A DNA stretch of 64,000 nucleotides from Bradyrhizobium yuanmingense (GTDB taxonomy: Bacteria; Pseudomonadota; Alphaproteobacteria; Rhizobiales; Xanthobacteraceae). The notes below the pieces were generated by a model. That model ran no database searches. It saw nothing but the letters and a program-made list of their open reading frames with translations, and was not told where the DNA came from. Shown here in pieces: positions 41,500 through 50,450 of this stretch. The translations under genes and the position numbers were made by a program. The stretch is taken from NCBI RefSeq assembly GCF_029167105.1, contig NZ_JARFML010000019.1, positions 88,582 to 152,581 on the forward strand, written 5' to 3'. The first letter of the stretch is position 1. Each line of letters opens with the position of its first letter.

Positions 41500-43809
41500 T
41501 TACGTAAACAACGTCGGCTGCTGCCGCGAGGCGCGTTCCTGCGCTTCCACCACGGCGACAGCGGTCATGTTGAGGATCCCGCGTGCCGTCACCGAGGGGG
41601 TGAGGATGTGCGCCGGGCGCGCCGGGCCGACCAGGATCGGGCCGACGGGCAGCGCGTCCGCCAGCGACTTGATCATCTGATAGGCGACGTTGGCGGTGTC
41701 CAGGGTCGGCATGATCAGGATGTTGGCCTCGCCCTCCAGCTTGGAATGCGGCAGCACCATCCTTCGCGCAGCGGCGGAGAGAGCGGTGTCGCCCTGCATT
41801 TCGCCGTCGGCCTCGATCTCCGGATGCTTGTCCTTCAGAAGCTGGGTCGCCAGCCGCATCTTGCGCGAGGAATCGGTGTCGTAGCTGCCGAAATCCGAAT
41901 GCGAGACGAAGGCGATCTTCGGCTTGATGTTGAAGCGCTGAACGTGGACCGCGGCGAGCGATGCGATCTCGGCAAGCTCCTCCGCGCTCGGATTGGGGCG
42001 AACTTGCGTGTCGGCGATGAAGAAGGCGCCCTTGCTGGTGATCAATAGCGCCAGCGCCGCATAGTCGCTGATTCCAGGCGAGAAGCCGACGATCTCGCGG
42101 ACATGGCGCAGATGGCTCATGTAGCGGCCCTCAACGCCGCAGAGCATGGCGTCCGCTTCCCCGCGCGTGACCGCGAGCGCGGCGATCACCGTATTGTTGG
42201 TGCGCACCACGGTGCGGGCCGCATCCGGCGTCACGCCGCGGCGACCAGCGACCTCGACATAGGACTGCACGTAGGAGCGGTAGCGCGGATCGTCCTCGGG
42301 ATTGACGAGGTCGAAATCCTTGCCGGCGCGGATCGAGAGGCCGAAGCGCTTGATGCGCGCCTCCACGACCGACGGACGGCCGACCAGGATCGGCCGAGCC
42401 AGCTTTTCCTCCAGCACGACTTGCGTGGCGCGCAGCACGCGCTCGTCCTCGCCTTCGGCATAGATCACGCGCACCGGCTGGGTCTTGGCTTTGGCGAACA
42501 TCGGCTTCATGACGAGGCCGGAGCGGAAGGCGAAGCGCTCGAGCAGCGCGGTGTATTCGTCGAAATTGGTGATGGGGCGCGTTGCGACGCCCGATTCCAT
42601 CGCCGCCTTCGCCACGGCCGGCGCGATGCGCAAGATCAACCTGGGATCAAAGGGGCTCGGGATCAGCGAGCCCGGACCGAAGCCCTGCGTCTCGCCGGTG
42701 TCGAAACCCTGCGCAACGGCATCCGACGGCGCCTCGCGCGCGAGCTGCGCGATGGCCTCGACGGCGGCCTGCTTCATCTCCTCGTTGATCGCGGTGGCGC
42801 CGACGTCGAGCGCCCCACGGAAGATGAAGGGAAAGCAGAGGACGTTGTTGACCTGGTTCGGGTAGTCGGAACGGCCGGTGCAGATCATGGCGTCGGGGCG
42901 CGCCTTGCGCGCCTCTTCCGGCATGATTTCCGGCACCGGATTGGCGAGCGCCATGATCAAAGGCTTGTCGGCCATCGCCTTGGCCATCTCCGGCTTGAGC
43001 ACGCCCGGCGCCGAGAGTCCGATGAAGATGTCGGCGCCGCCGATGACGTCGGCGAGCGTGCGCTTGTCGGTCTTCTGCGCATAGACCGCCTTCCAGCGGT
43101 CCATCGAGGTGTTGCGGCCCTCGTGCACGAGGCCGTCGATGTCGCAGACCCAGATGTTCTTGCGCTGCGCGCCCATCGAGACCAGGAGATTGAGTGTCGC
43201 AATCGCCGCGGCCCCTGCCCCCGACGCGACGATCTTGACCTCGGACAGCTTCTTGCCGTTCAGCCTCAGACCATTGGTGATGGCGGCGGCGACGATGATC
43301 GCAGTGCCGTGCTGGTCGTCGTGGAAGACCGGAATCTTCATGCGCTCCTTCAAGCGCGCTTCGATCTCGAAGCATTCCGGCCCGCGGATGTCCTCCAGAT
43401 TGATGCCGCCGAAGGTCGGCTCCAGCGCGGCCACGGTCTCGACCACACGGTCGATGGTGTCGGCGGCGATCTCGATGTCGAATACGTCGATGCCGGCGAA
43501 TTTTTTGAACAGGACCGCCTTGCCTTCCATCACCGGCTTGGAGGCCAGCGGACCGATATTGCCGAGGCCGAGCACCGCGGTGCCGTTGGAGACCACGGCA
43601 ACCAGGTTGGCGCGCGTGGTGAGCGTGGCCGCCTCGGCCGGGTTCTTGGCGATCTCGGTGCACGCCGCGGCGACGCCCGGCGAGTAGGCCAGCGCGAGGT
43701 CGCGCTGGTTGGCAAGCGGCTTGCTTGCCTGGATCTCAAGCTTTCCAGGGCGCGGCAGACGGTGGTAGGCGAGCGCCGCCTGGTGGAGATCATCAGAATA
43801 GGACGACAT
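41500..43809 (-). CDS. maeB: NADP-dependent malic enzyme with phosphotransacetylase-like tail
   Basis: 769 residues, the size of the long MaeB/Dme type. N-terminal malic domain: AYHRLPRPGKLEIQASKPL, LGLGNIGPLASKPVMEGKAV, VFHDDQHGTAIIVAAAITN and the nucleotide fold VASGAGAAAIATLN. The C-terminal half from about residue 440 (VIYAEGEDERVLRATQVVL) is phosphotransacetylase-like, ending near ILVGPARPAHILTPSVTARG. Oxidative decarboxylation of malate to pyruvate is the known reaction; the tail usually binds acetyl-CoA as an allosteric site and has no transferase activity. In rhizobia such enzymes fuel symbiotic nitrogen fixation. NADP preference is inferred from the family. Confidence 0.95.
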   Translation of the reverse strand: MSSYSDDLHQAALAYHRLPRPGKLEIQASKPLANQRDLALAYSPGVAAACTEIAKNPAEAATLTTRANLVAVVSNGTAVLGLGNIGPLASKPVMEGKAVLFKKFAGIDVFDIEIAADTIDRVVETVAALEPTFGGINLEDIRGPECFEIEARLKERMKIPVFHDDQHGTAIIVAAAITNGLRLNGKKLSEVKIVASGAGAAAIATLNLLVSMGAQRKNIWVCDIDGLVHEGRNTSMDRWKAVYAQKTDKRTLADVIGGADIFIGLSAPGVLKPEMAKAMADKPLIMALANPVPEIMPEEARKARPDAMICTGRSDYPNQVNNVLCFPFIFRGALDVGATAINEEMKQAAVEAIAQLAREAPSDAVAQGFDTGETQGFGPGSLIPSPFDPRLILRIAPAVAKAAMESGVATRPITNFDEYTALLERFAFRSGLVMKPMFAKAKTQPVRVIYAEGEDERVLRATQVVLEEKLARPILVGRPSVVEARIKRFGLSIRAGKDFDLVNPEDDPRYRSYVQSYVEVAGRRGVTPDAARTVVRTNNTVIAALAVTRGEADAMLCGVEGRYMSHLRHVREIVGFSPGISDYAALALLITSKGAFFIADTQVRPNPSAEELAEIASLAAVHVQRFNIKPKIAFVSHSDFGSYDTDSSRKMRLATQLLKDKHPEIEADGEMQGDTALSAAARRMVLPHSKLEGEANILIMPTLDTANVAYQMIKSLADALPVGPILVGPARPAHILTPSVTARGILNMTAVAVVEAQERASRQQPTLFT

Positions 43810-44050
43810 GCGGTGTCTCGCCTCGCGTTACCGGCCTCAAAAATGCACGATTCGACGGCCCAAGCGGACCGTATTTCCGGGTCATGGAAACGGGATGAAG
43901 CACGGCCGAAGGCCCGGTGGCAACATCCGATTGCATCCCCGTCAACAGGGCGCGCCGTCAAATATTTGAAACCATAGCTTTCTCTGGACCGCGCGGCGTT
44001 TCGCGAATATGGCAGGTTGCGTGGTGCGAAACGAGCAACTGGAGCTGGGA

Positions 44051-46024
44051 ATGAAGCGAATCCTGATCGGCCTGATCGTGGCTGCCGTGCTCGCCACGGG
44101 CGGATGGTTCGGCTTCAACCTCTATGTCCAGCATCGGGCGACCAGCGAGGTCGAGGCGGCGTTCGAGCGTCTCCGCGCAGACGGCGGCAAGGCGAGCCAT
44201 GGCAAGATCACGTTCGAGCTCGCGACCCGGACGCTGACGATCGAGGACATTGCAATCATACCAGCCGGCCAGCCGCAAGCGCAGGTCAAGATCGCCGGCA
44301 TCAAGGGCACCGGCGTTCGCCTGATCGACGATGCCAGCTTCTCGGCCGACAGTATCGACATCGGCGGCTTCGAAGTCGCCCTGGACCAGGTCGCCGCCGC
44401 GAAGCTGAAGGCATCCTACAAGATCCCGCAGCTCACTCTGCGGGACTATGCCGGCCCCCTTCGCGGCGGCAATCCACCTGCGGGCGGTACCTTGTTCGAC
44501 ATTTATCGTTATGTGCTCGAACAATACGCGAGCATCACGGCATCATCAGTCGCGGCTCCGACGCTGACGATGACCTTCGACGCGAGCGGCAGCGCCGCTG
44601 GAAGCGGCGAAATCACCTATTCCGGGCTGGCGATCCAGAATCTCAAGCGCGGCAAGCTGGAGGCGATGAAGGTCGATCGCGCCGTCTTCACCATCGACGT
44701 GCCGCAGCCGGGTAAACCGGACAAGCTGACCGGCGACCTCTCCAACATCGTCGTCAACGATTTCGACACGACCGCAATTGCTGCGGCGCTCGCCCCGCTG
44801 AAGGCCGGCGACGACAGCTATCACCGCATCTACCGGCAGATCTCGGCGGGCCGCTACGTGCTCAAATCCAGTCAGGGCATGCGGATGGAGATCGACGGGA
44901 TCAGTTTCGAGGACATCGCGGTGCAGCCCTCCAAATTCCGGCCGGCCGAGATCGTGGCGCTCTTGCCGACCGACCGGTCGGTGGTCGCGACCGCCGCGCA
45001 ATCGCGCGAGATGATGGAGAAGCTCGCCGAATACTATGAGGGTCTTCGCATTGGTCGGATCGAGATCGGCAAGGCGTCGATGGGCCTTCCGCAAGGAACG
45101 GCCAGCATCAAGGCGGTCAGGTACCAGGACGGCGAATTTGCGATCGAAGGCGTCGACGCGCCGTCTCCGAAAGGGCCGTTCAAGATGGAGCGCTTCGCGC
45201 TGAAATCGTTCAGCGCGGCAAACCTGATGCGATGGGCCGCCGGCATGAGCAGGCACGGCCAGCCGCCCCCGCCCGAAGAGATGCTGGGCCTGTTCCGCGT
45301 GCTCGAAGGCGCCGAGATCAGGGGCGTGGTGGCGCCCCACAACACCGCGCGGCAGCCCATCACCGTCGACACGATCCGCCTGAACTGGGGCCAGCTGGTG
45401 GGATCGATCCCCAGCAAGGCAAATCTCGTCGTGAAGATGGTCACACCGACCGATCCCGCCAATCCGGCGCTGCAGCCGCTGATCGTGGCAGGCGTGGACA
45501 AGCTCGCGATCGACCTCGATCTCGGTGCGGCCTGGACGGAATCGTCGGGCGCATTCGCGCTCGCCCCCGCCACGCTCGATCTCGGCAATCTCGCCAGGGC
45601 GCAGCTGAGCGTGGCCCTCGCCAAGGTGCCACGCGACCTCTTCACCACGATGGACCCGTCCGAGGCGATGGGTCAGTTGGCACAGGTCGAGACCGGCGCA
45701 ATCGAGCTGTCCTTGCGCGATCGCGGCGTGGTCGATCTGATCGTGGCCCAATTCGCTCGCATGCAGAATGTCAGCCGCGATGCCGCGCGGAGCGCCATCG
45801 TCGCGATGATCCGGGCCCAGGGCGAGAAGGTCGCGGCCTCCAATCTCGACGCCAAGGTCGCGGTCGATGCACTCGCCGGCTTCGTCGAGACCTCGGGGCA
45901 AACGCTGAGCATCAGGCTGACACCGCTCGGCAATCTGCCGGTACTTCAGCTGATGGATGTCCTCGACCAGGAACCGATCATCGCGCTGGCGCAGTTCAGG
46001 ATCGAGGCTTCGACGGGGCTGTAG
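44051..46024 (+). CDS. Large membrane-anchored protein of unknown function
   Basis: 657 residues. One N-terminal helix (ILIGLIVAAVLATGGWFGFNL) anchors it; the rest is periplasmic and rich in beta strands and in repeats of short ISFEDIAV/DTIRLNWG-like segments. I see no catalytic motif. The overall look resembles AsmA/TamB-like lipid-handling proteins but without a confirmed domain. GGAG and GGGA precede ATG 44051; the frame opens at 44009. Divergent from maeB with 240 bp between. Role not assigned. Confidence 0.75.
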   Translation: MKRILIGLIVAAVLATGGWFGFNLYVQHRATSEVEAAFERLRADGGKASHGKITFELATRTLTIEDIAIIPAGQPQAQVKIAGIKGTGVRLIDDASFSADSIDIGGFEVALDQVAAAKLKASYKIPQLTLRDYAGPLRGGNPPAGGTLFDIYRYVLEQYASITASSVAAPTLTMTFDASGSAAGSGEITYSGLAIQNLKRGKLEAMKVDRAVFTIDVPQPGKPDKLTGDLSNIVVNDFDTTAIAAALAPLKAGDDSYHRIYRQISAGRYVLKSSQGMRMEIDGISFEDIAVQPSKFRPAEIVALLPTDRSVVATAAQSREMMEKLAEYYEGLRIGRIEIGKASMGLPQGTASIKAVRYQDGEFAIEGVDAPSPKGPFKMERFALKSFSAANLMRWAAGMSRHGQPPPPEEMLGLFRVLEGAEIRGVVAPHNTARQPITVDTIRLNWGQLVGSIPSKANLVVKMVTPTDPANPALQPLIVAGVDKLAIDLDLGAAWTESSGAFALAPATLDLGNLARAQLSVALAKVPRDLFTTMDPSEAMGQLAQVETGAIELSLRDRGVVDLIVAQFARMQNVSRDAARSAIVAMIRAQGEKVAASNLDAKVAVDALAGFVETSGQTLSIRLTPLGNLPVLQLMDVLDQEPIIALAQFRIEASTGL

Positions 46025-46074
46025 TCGTCGTTGCTGCGAATGAGCTGGCGGCTGGCCTGGCGAGAATCCACCCT

Positions 46075-46152
46075 GTCATTGCGAGCGCAGCGAAGCAATC
46101 CAGAGTCCCTCCGCGGAAAGATTCTGGATTGCTTCGCTACGCTCGCAATGAC
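46075..46152. repeat. Palindromic repeat of GTCATTGCGAGCG family
   Basis: GTCATTGCGAGCGCAGCGAA, then GCAATCCAGA, is mirrored by TCTGGATTGCTTCGCTACGC and TCGCAATGAC, with a CGCGG centre. Same family as 29472 and 56041. It sits between the unknown envelope gene and aspS. Confidence 0.7.
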
Positions 46153-46167
46153 GCTGCAAGGGCAGCG

Positions 46168-47940
46168 TCACTTCTGCGGCAGGTTCACCCGCACATGCAG
46201 CTCGCGTAGCTGCTTCGTGGTGGCTTCCGACGGGGCGCCCATCAGGAGGTCCATGGCCTGCTGGTTCATCGGGAACAGCGAGATCTCGCGCAAATTCGTG
46301 GTGCCGCAGAGCAGCATCACGATGCGGTCGACGCCCGCGGCCATGCCGCCATGTGGCGGGGCGCCGTACTGGAAGGCGCGGTACATGCCGCCGAAACGCT
46401 CGACCACTTCCTGCTCGCCATAGCCTGCGATCTCGAACGCCTTCACCATGGCTTCCGGCACATGGTTGCGGATGCCGCCCGAGGCGATCTCGTAGCCGTT
46501 GCAGGTGATGTCGTACTGGAACGCCTTGATCGTCAGCGGATCCTGCGACTTCAGCGCATCGAGCCCGCCTTGCGGCATCGAGAACGGGTTGTGCGAGAAG
46601 TCGACCTTCTTGTCGTCCTCGTTATACTCGTACATCGGGAAGTCGACGATCCAGGCGAGCTCGAAGCGTTCCTTGTCGGTGAGGTTCAGTTCCTCGCCAA
46701 CCTTGTTGCGGGCAAGGCCTGAGAACTTCCAGAACTTATCGGGGTCGCCGGCGACGAAGAAGGCGGCATCGCCTTCCTTGACGCCGAGCTGTGCGCGGAT
46801 CGCGGCGGTGCGCTCAGGCCCGATGTTGTTGGCGAGAGGACCTGCGCCCTCGCCGCCTTCGCGCCACATGATGTAGCCGAGGCCGGGCTGCCCCTCGCCT
46901 TGCGCCCACGAGTTCATGCGGTCGCAGAAGGCGCGGCTGCCGCCGCCAGGCGCCGGGATCGCCCAGACCTGGTTCTTGGGATCTTCGAGCATGCGCGCGA
47001 ACACCTTGAAGCCGGAGCCGCGGAAATGCTCGGAGACGTCCTGCATCTCGATGGGATTACGCAAATCAGGCTTGTCGCTGCCGTATTTGCGCAACGCTTC
47101 GGCGAACGGAATCCGGCGCCAGCCCTTAGTGACCGGCTTGCCTTTCGCGAACTCCTCGAACACGCCGGTGATGACGGGCTCCATCGCCGCGAACACGTCT
47201 TCCTGAGTCACAAAACTCATCTCGACGTCGAGCTGGTAGAACTCGCCGGGCAGACGGTCGGCGCGCGGGTCCTCGTCGCGGAAGCAGGGCGCGATCTGGA
47301 AGTAGCGGTCGAAGCCCGACATCATCAAGAGCTGCTTGTACTGCTGCGGCGCCTGCGGCAGCGCGTAGAACTTGCCGGGATGGATGCGCGACGGAACGAG
47401 GAAGTCGCGGGCGCCTTCCGGCGAGGATGCGGTCAGGATCGGGGTGTTGAACTCGAAGAAGCCCTGCCCCTCCATGCGCCGGCGCATCGACTTGATGATC
47501 TCGACGCGGGTCATGATGTTCTGGTGCAGCTTCTCGCGGCGCAGGTCGAGGAAGCGGTACTTGAGACGGATGTCTTCGGGATATTCCTGGTCGCCGAACA
47601 CCGGCAGCGGCAGGTCACCGGCCGGTCCCAGCACCTCGATCTCGCTGATGTAGACCTCGACCTTGCCGGTCGGCAGATCGTCATTGTCGGTGCCCTCGGG
47701 GCGGCGGCGGACCTTGCCGTCCATCTTGACCACGAATTCCGAGCGCAGCTTTTCGGCCAGCGAGAACGCCGCCGAATCCGGATCGACCACGCATTGGGTC
47801 AGGCCGTAATGGTCGCGCAGGTCGATGAACAGCACGCCGCCATGGTCGCGGACGCGATGGACCCAGCCGGAGAGGCGGATGGTCTCGCCGATGTTGCTCT
47901 CGCGGAGCGCGCCGCATGTATGTGACCGGTAGCGATGCAT
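46168..47940 (-). CDS. aspS: Aspartyl-tRNA synthetase
   Basis: 590 residues, the full bacterial length, class II synthetase. N-terminal OB anticodon-binding domain: LSGWVHRVRDHGGVLFIDLRD; motif 2 region QIAPCFRDEDPRADRLPGEF; the bacterial insertion domain in the middle; motif 3 GGMAAGVDRIVMLL at the C-terminus. It charges tRNA-Asp (and possibly tRNA-Asn as a non-discriminating enzyme; the window cannot decide). ATG 47940 is the family-typical start MHRYRSHTCG. The repeat at 46075 follows the stop closely. Confidence 0.97.
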   Translation of the reverse strand: MHRYRSHTCGALRESNIGETIRLSGWVHRVRDHGGVLFIDLRDHYGLTQCVVDPDSAAFSLAEKLRSEFVVKMDGKVRRRPEGTDNDDLPTGKVEVYISEIEVLGPAGDLPLPVFGDQEYPEDIRLKYRFLDLRREKLHQNIMTRVEIIKSMRRRMEGQGFFEFNTPILTASSPEGARDFLVPSRIHPGKFYALPQAPQQYKQLLMMSGFDRYFQIAPCFRDEDPRADRLPGEFYQLDVEMSFVTQEDVFAAMEPVITGVFEEFAKGKPVTKGWRRIPFAEALRKYGSDKPDLRNPIEMQDVSEHFRGSGFKVFARMLEDPKNQVWAIPAPGGGSRAFCDRMNSWAQGEGQPGLGYIMWREGGEGAGPLANNIGPERTAAIRAQLGVKEGDAAFFVAGDPDKFWKFSGLARNKVGEELNLTDKERFELAWIVDFPMYEYNEDDKKVDFSHNPFSMPQGGLDALKSQDPLTIKAFQYDITCNGYEIASGGIRNHVPEAMVKAFEIAGYGEQEVVERFGGMYRAFQYGAPPHGGMAAGVDRIVMLLCGTTNLREISLFPMNQQAMDLLMGAPSEATTKQLRELHVRVNLPQK

Positions 47941-48136
47941 GGTCGTCCCAAAATCGATGTCGAAGGAGGCGAATCGAACGGCCTGAAACGACCGGTCCGA
48001 AGTTGCGGCAGGGTTTACCCGACGAGGACCAAGGCGGCAACCAAGGGAACGCCCTGTTTTGGACCCGAAGGGCCCATTTTTGGCTTATCACAGACCGAGC
48101 CTTTGCCATCAGGCGTTCCAGCCCTATCTTGAGCCC

Positions 48137-49609
48137 ATGACGGTCCATTTCCCCTTCCAGAACTCCTATTCGGCGCTGCCGGACAGCTTCTTCGCCCGCG
48201 TCGCGCCGACCCCGGTGGCCGCCCCCAGGCTGATCAAGCTGAACCGGCCGCTCGCGGTCCAGCTCGGGCTTGACCCTGATGTGCTGGAGACCCCTGATGG
48301 GGCCGAGATCCTGGCCGGCAAGACGGTTCCCGCCGGAGCGGATCCGATCGCCATGGCCTATGCCGGGCACCAGTTCGGGCATTTCGTGCCGCAGCTCGGC
48401 GATGGCCGCGCCATCCTGCTCGGCGAGGTCATCGACAAAGACGGCGTCCGCCGCGACATCCAGCTCAAGGGAAGCGGCCCGACCCCGTTCTCCCGCGGCG
48501 GCGACGGCCGCGCGGCGCTCGGCCCGGTCTTGCGCGAATACATTGTCAGCGAGGCCATGCATGCGCTGGGCATTCCCACCACACGCTCGCTCGCCGCGGT
48601 CGTCACCGGCGAGCACGTCATCCGCGAGACCGCGCTGCCCGGCGCGGTGCTGACCCGCGTCGCCTCCAGCCATATCCGCGTCGGCACCTTCCAGTTCTTC
48701 GCCGTCCGCCGCGACACCGAGGCGATCCGCGCCCTCGCCGATCACGTCATCACGCGCCATTATCCGGACCTGCTCCACGCCGAGCGGCCGTATCACGCCC
48801 TGCTCGCCGCTGTGGTCGCGCGCCAGGCCGAGCTGATCGCGCGCTGGCTGCTGGTTGGCTTCATTCACGGCGTGATGAACACCGACAACTCATCGATCTC
48901 GGGCGAGACCATCGATTATGGCCCGTGCGCCTTCATGGATTCCTACAATCCTGCCCAGGTGTTCTCCTCGATCGACGAGATGGGCCGCTACGCCTATGCC
49001 AACCAGCCGCGCATCGGCTTGTGGAATCTGACGCGCCTCGCCGAATGCCTGCTGCCGCTGTTCTCGGACGAGCAGGAGAAGGCGGTGGCCGAGGCGCAGG
49101 ACATTCTCGGCGCGTTCTCCGATCAGTTCAGCGCCGCCTATCAAGCAGGCCTGCGACGCAAGGTCGGCCTGTTCGCGGAGCGAGACGGCGACGAGGCGCT
49201 GATCCAGGACCTGCTCGATGCCATGGCCAAGAACCAGGCCGACTTCACCCTCACCTTCCGCAAGCTCGGCGAGGCGGCCGGCGATGAGGCTGCGGACGTG
49301 CGTGCCCAGTTCATGGAGCCCGCAGCCTTCGACGAATGGGCTGGCCGCTGGCGCGCGCGCATCGCGCTGGAGCCGCAAGGCGCAGCCGAGCGGCAGGCGG
49401 CCATGCACGCGGTCAATCCGATGTTCATCCCGCGCAACCACCGCGTCGAGGCCGTGATCCAGGCCGCGGTGAACGATGACGACTACGCGCCGTTCGAGGA
49501 ATTGGTGAAGGTGCTGGCGAAGCCGTTCGAGGATCAGCCGGAGTATGCGGCCTACGCCGATCCGCCGCTGCCGGACCAGCGGGTGTTGCAGACGTTCTGC
49601 GGGACGTAG
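48137..49609 (+). CDS. selO: Protein adenylyltransferase SelO (YdiU)
   Basis: 490 residues of the SelO pseudokinase-fold family, which transfers AMP from ATP to Ser/Thr/Tyr of proteins and takes part in oxidative stress responses. Landmarks: MAYAGHQFGHFVPQLGDGRA, DIQLKGSGPTPFSRGGDGRAA, HGVMNTDNSSISGETIDYGP (the catalytic Asp/Asn region) and FIPRNHRVE near the C-terminus. It ends in QTFCGT, so a C-terminal Cys is present where eukaryotic members have selenocysteine. ATG 48137 begins at MTVHFPFQNSY; the frame is open to 48059. Divergent from aspS. Confidence 0.94.
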   Translation: MTVHFPFQNSYSALPDSFFARVAPTPVAAPRLIKLNRPLAVQLGLDPDVLETPDGAEILAGKTVPAGADPIAMAYAGHQFGHFVPQLGDGRAILLGEVIDKDGVRRDIQLKGSGPTPFSRGGDGRAALGPVLREYIVSEAMHALGIPTTRSLAAVVTGEHVIRETALPGAVLTRVASSHIRVGTFQFFAVRRDTEAIRALADHVITRHYPDLLHAERPYHALLAAVVARQAELIARWLLVGFIHGVMNTDNSSISGETIDYGPCAFMDSYNPAQVFSSIDEMGRYAYANQPRIGLWNLTRLAECLLPLFSDEQEKAVAEAQDILGAFSDQFSAAYQAGLRRKVGLFAERDGDEALIQDLLDAMAKNQADFTLTFRKLGEAAGDEAADVRAQFMEPAAFDEWAGRWRARIALEPQGAAERQAAMHAVNPMFIPRNHRVEAVIQAAVNDDDYAPFEELVKVLAKPFEDQPEYAAYADPPLPDQRVLQTFCGT

Positions 49610-49628
49610 CCGCAAACTCAGTGCGTAG

Positions 49629-49709
49629 GGTGGATTAGCCGCAGGCGTAATCCACCATTTCTGTCAACACGCAGTTAGAAAGAGGTGGATTGCGCTTCGC
49701 TAATCCACC
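49629..49709. repeat. REP palindromes left of the RAYT gene
   Basis: Two REP units: GGTGGATTA..TAATCCACC at 49629-49656 (core gccgcaggcg) and GGTGGATTgcgcttcgctAATCCACC at 49684-49709. The left one is preceded by GTAGG. Together with the unit at 50301 they flank the transposase gene 49729-50262. Confidence 0.85.
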
Positions 49710-49728
49710 CGACGAGCTGTCGCACCAA

Positions 49729-50262
49729 TCACGCCCGTTCTCCGAAGTCGCCGACTGCCTTCACGTCACCGCCCCAATCCTCGGGAAACAATCCCGCGCG
49801 GACGTCACGGTGAAACGACGAGTATGGCCACTCGCAGACCCGCGACACATGCCCGTGCTTGACGGGATTATAATAACAATACTCGACGTGGCGGGCATAG
49901 TCGGCCTCGTCGCGGATCAGATGCTCCCAGAACCGCCGCTGCCAGATGCCGCGTTCATTCCGAGCGAAACGAACAGCGCTCAGCCGCTCCGTCGCCGGAA
50001 GTGCTTTGGCAAAACGGGTCTTGATCAACCGCCAGCGCACCGAAAAATCGGCGTCACCGGACGGCAGTTTCCAGATTGCGTGCATATGATCCGGCAGGAC
50101 CACGAACGCATCGATCTCGAACGGATGGCTCCGGCGCGTTGCTGCGACCGCGTCCCGCAGGATTTCGATCCGGTCGGTCAAAAGACCCTTCCGTCGATCG
50201 AGCAAGTTTACGGTGAAGAACCAGCATCCTCCGGGGACGAATGCGCGGCGATAGTCGGACAT
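49729..50262 (-). CDS. REP-associated tyrosine transposase (RAYT)
   Basis: 177 residues of the Y1 transposase (HUH-type) family. The metal-binding motif is LPDHMHAIWKLP (His-Met-His), with the preceding strand HPFEIDAFVV; the catalytic Tyr lies in YARHVEYCYYNPVKHG; the opening MSDYRRAFVPGGCWFFTVNL is typical for RAYTs. These single-copy, vertically inherited transposases act on REP palindromes, which here bracket the gene on both sides. It reads opposite to selO and the phosphodiesterase. Confidence 0.92.
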   Translation of the reverse strand: MSDYRRAFVPGGCWFFTVNLLDRRKGLLTDRIEILRDAVAATRRSHPFEIDAFVVLPDHMHAIWKLPSGDADFSVRWRLIKTRFAKALPATERLSAVRFARNERGIWQRRFWEHLIRDEADYARHVEYCYYNPVKHGHVSRVCEWPYSSFHRDVRAGLFPEDWGGDVKAVGDFGERA

Positions 50263-50300
50263 GAGCCATCAATAGCACAACTGGAAGTTGGCTCACAGGA

Positions 50301-50326
50301 GGTGGATTACGCTTCGCTAATCCACC
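50301..50326. repeat. REP palindrome right of the RAYT gene
   Basis: GGTGGATTA (50301-50309), core cgcttcgc, TAATCCACC (50318-50326), then CTACGAC. The flank CTAC mirrors the GTAG beside the REP at 49629, so the outer units face each other across the gene. Confidence 0.85.
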
Positions 50327-50450
50327 CTACGACATCGGCGCTTGTGGACGCCGGAACCGCTGTCATCAAACTGAAACACACGCGCTCTAACCGCCTGTCA
50401 GGGTCGTCTTGCCGGAGACGTCCATCCTCCAACCGTCCCGACAGCGCGCC

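Noticed and set aside
42103..43977. 624-codon plus-strand frame across the malic enzyme
   Set aside because: Antisense shadow of a well conserved gene.
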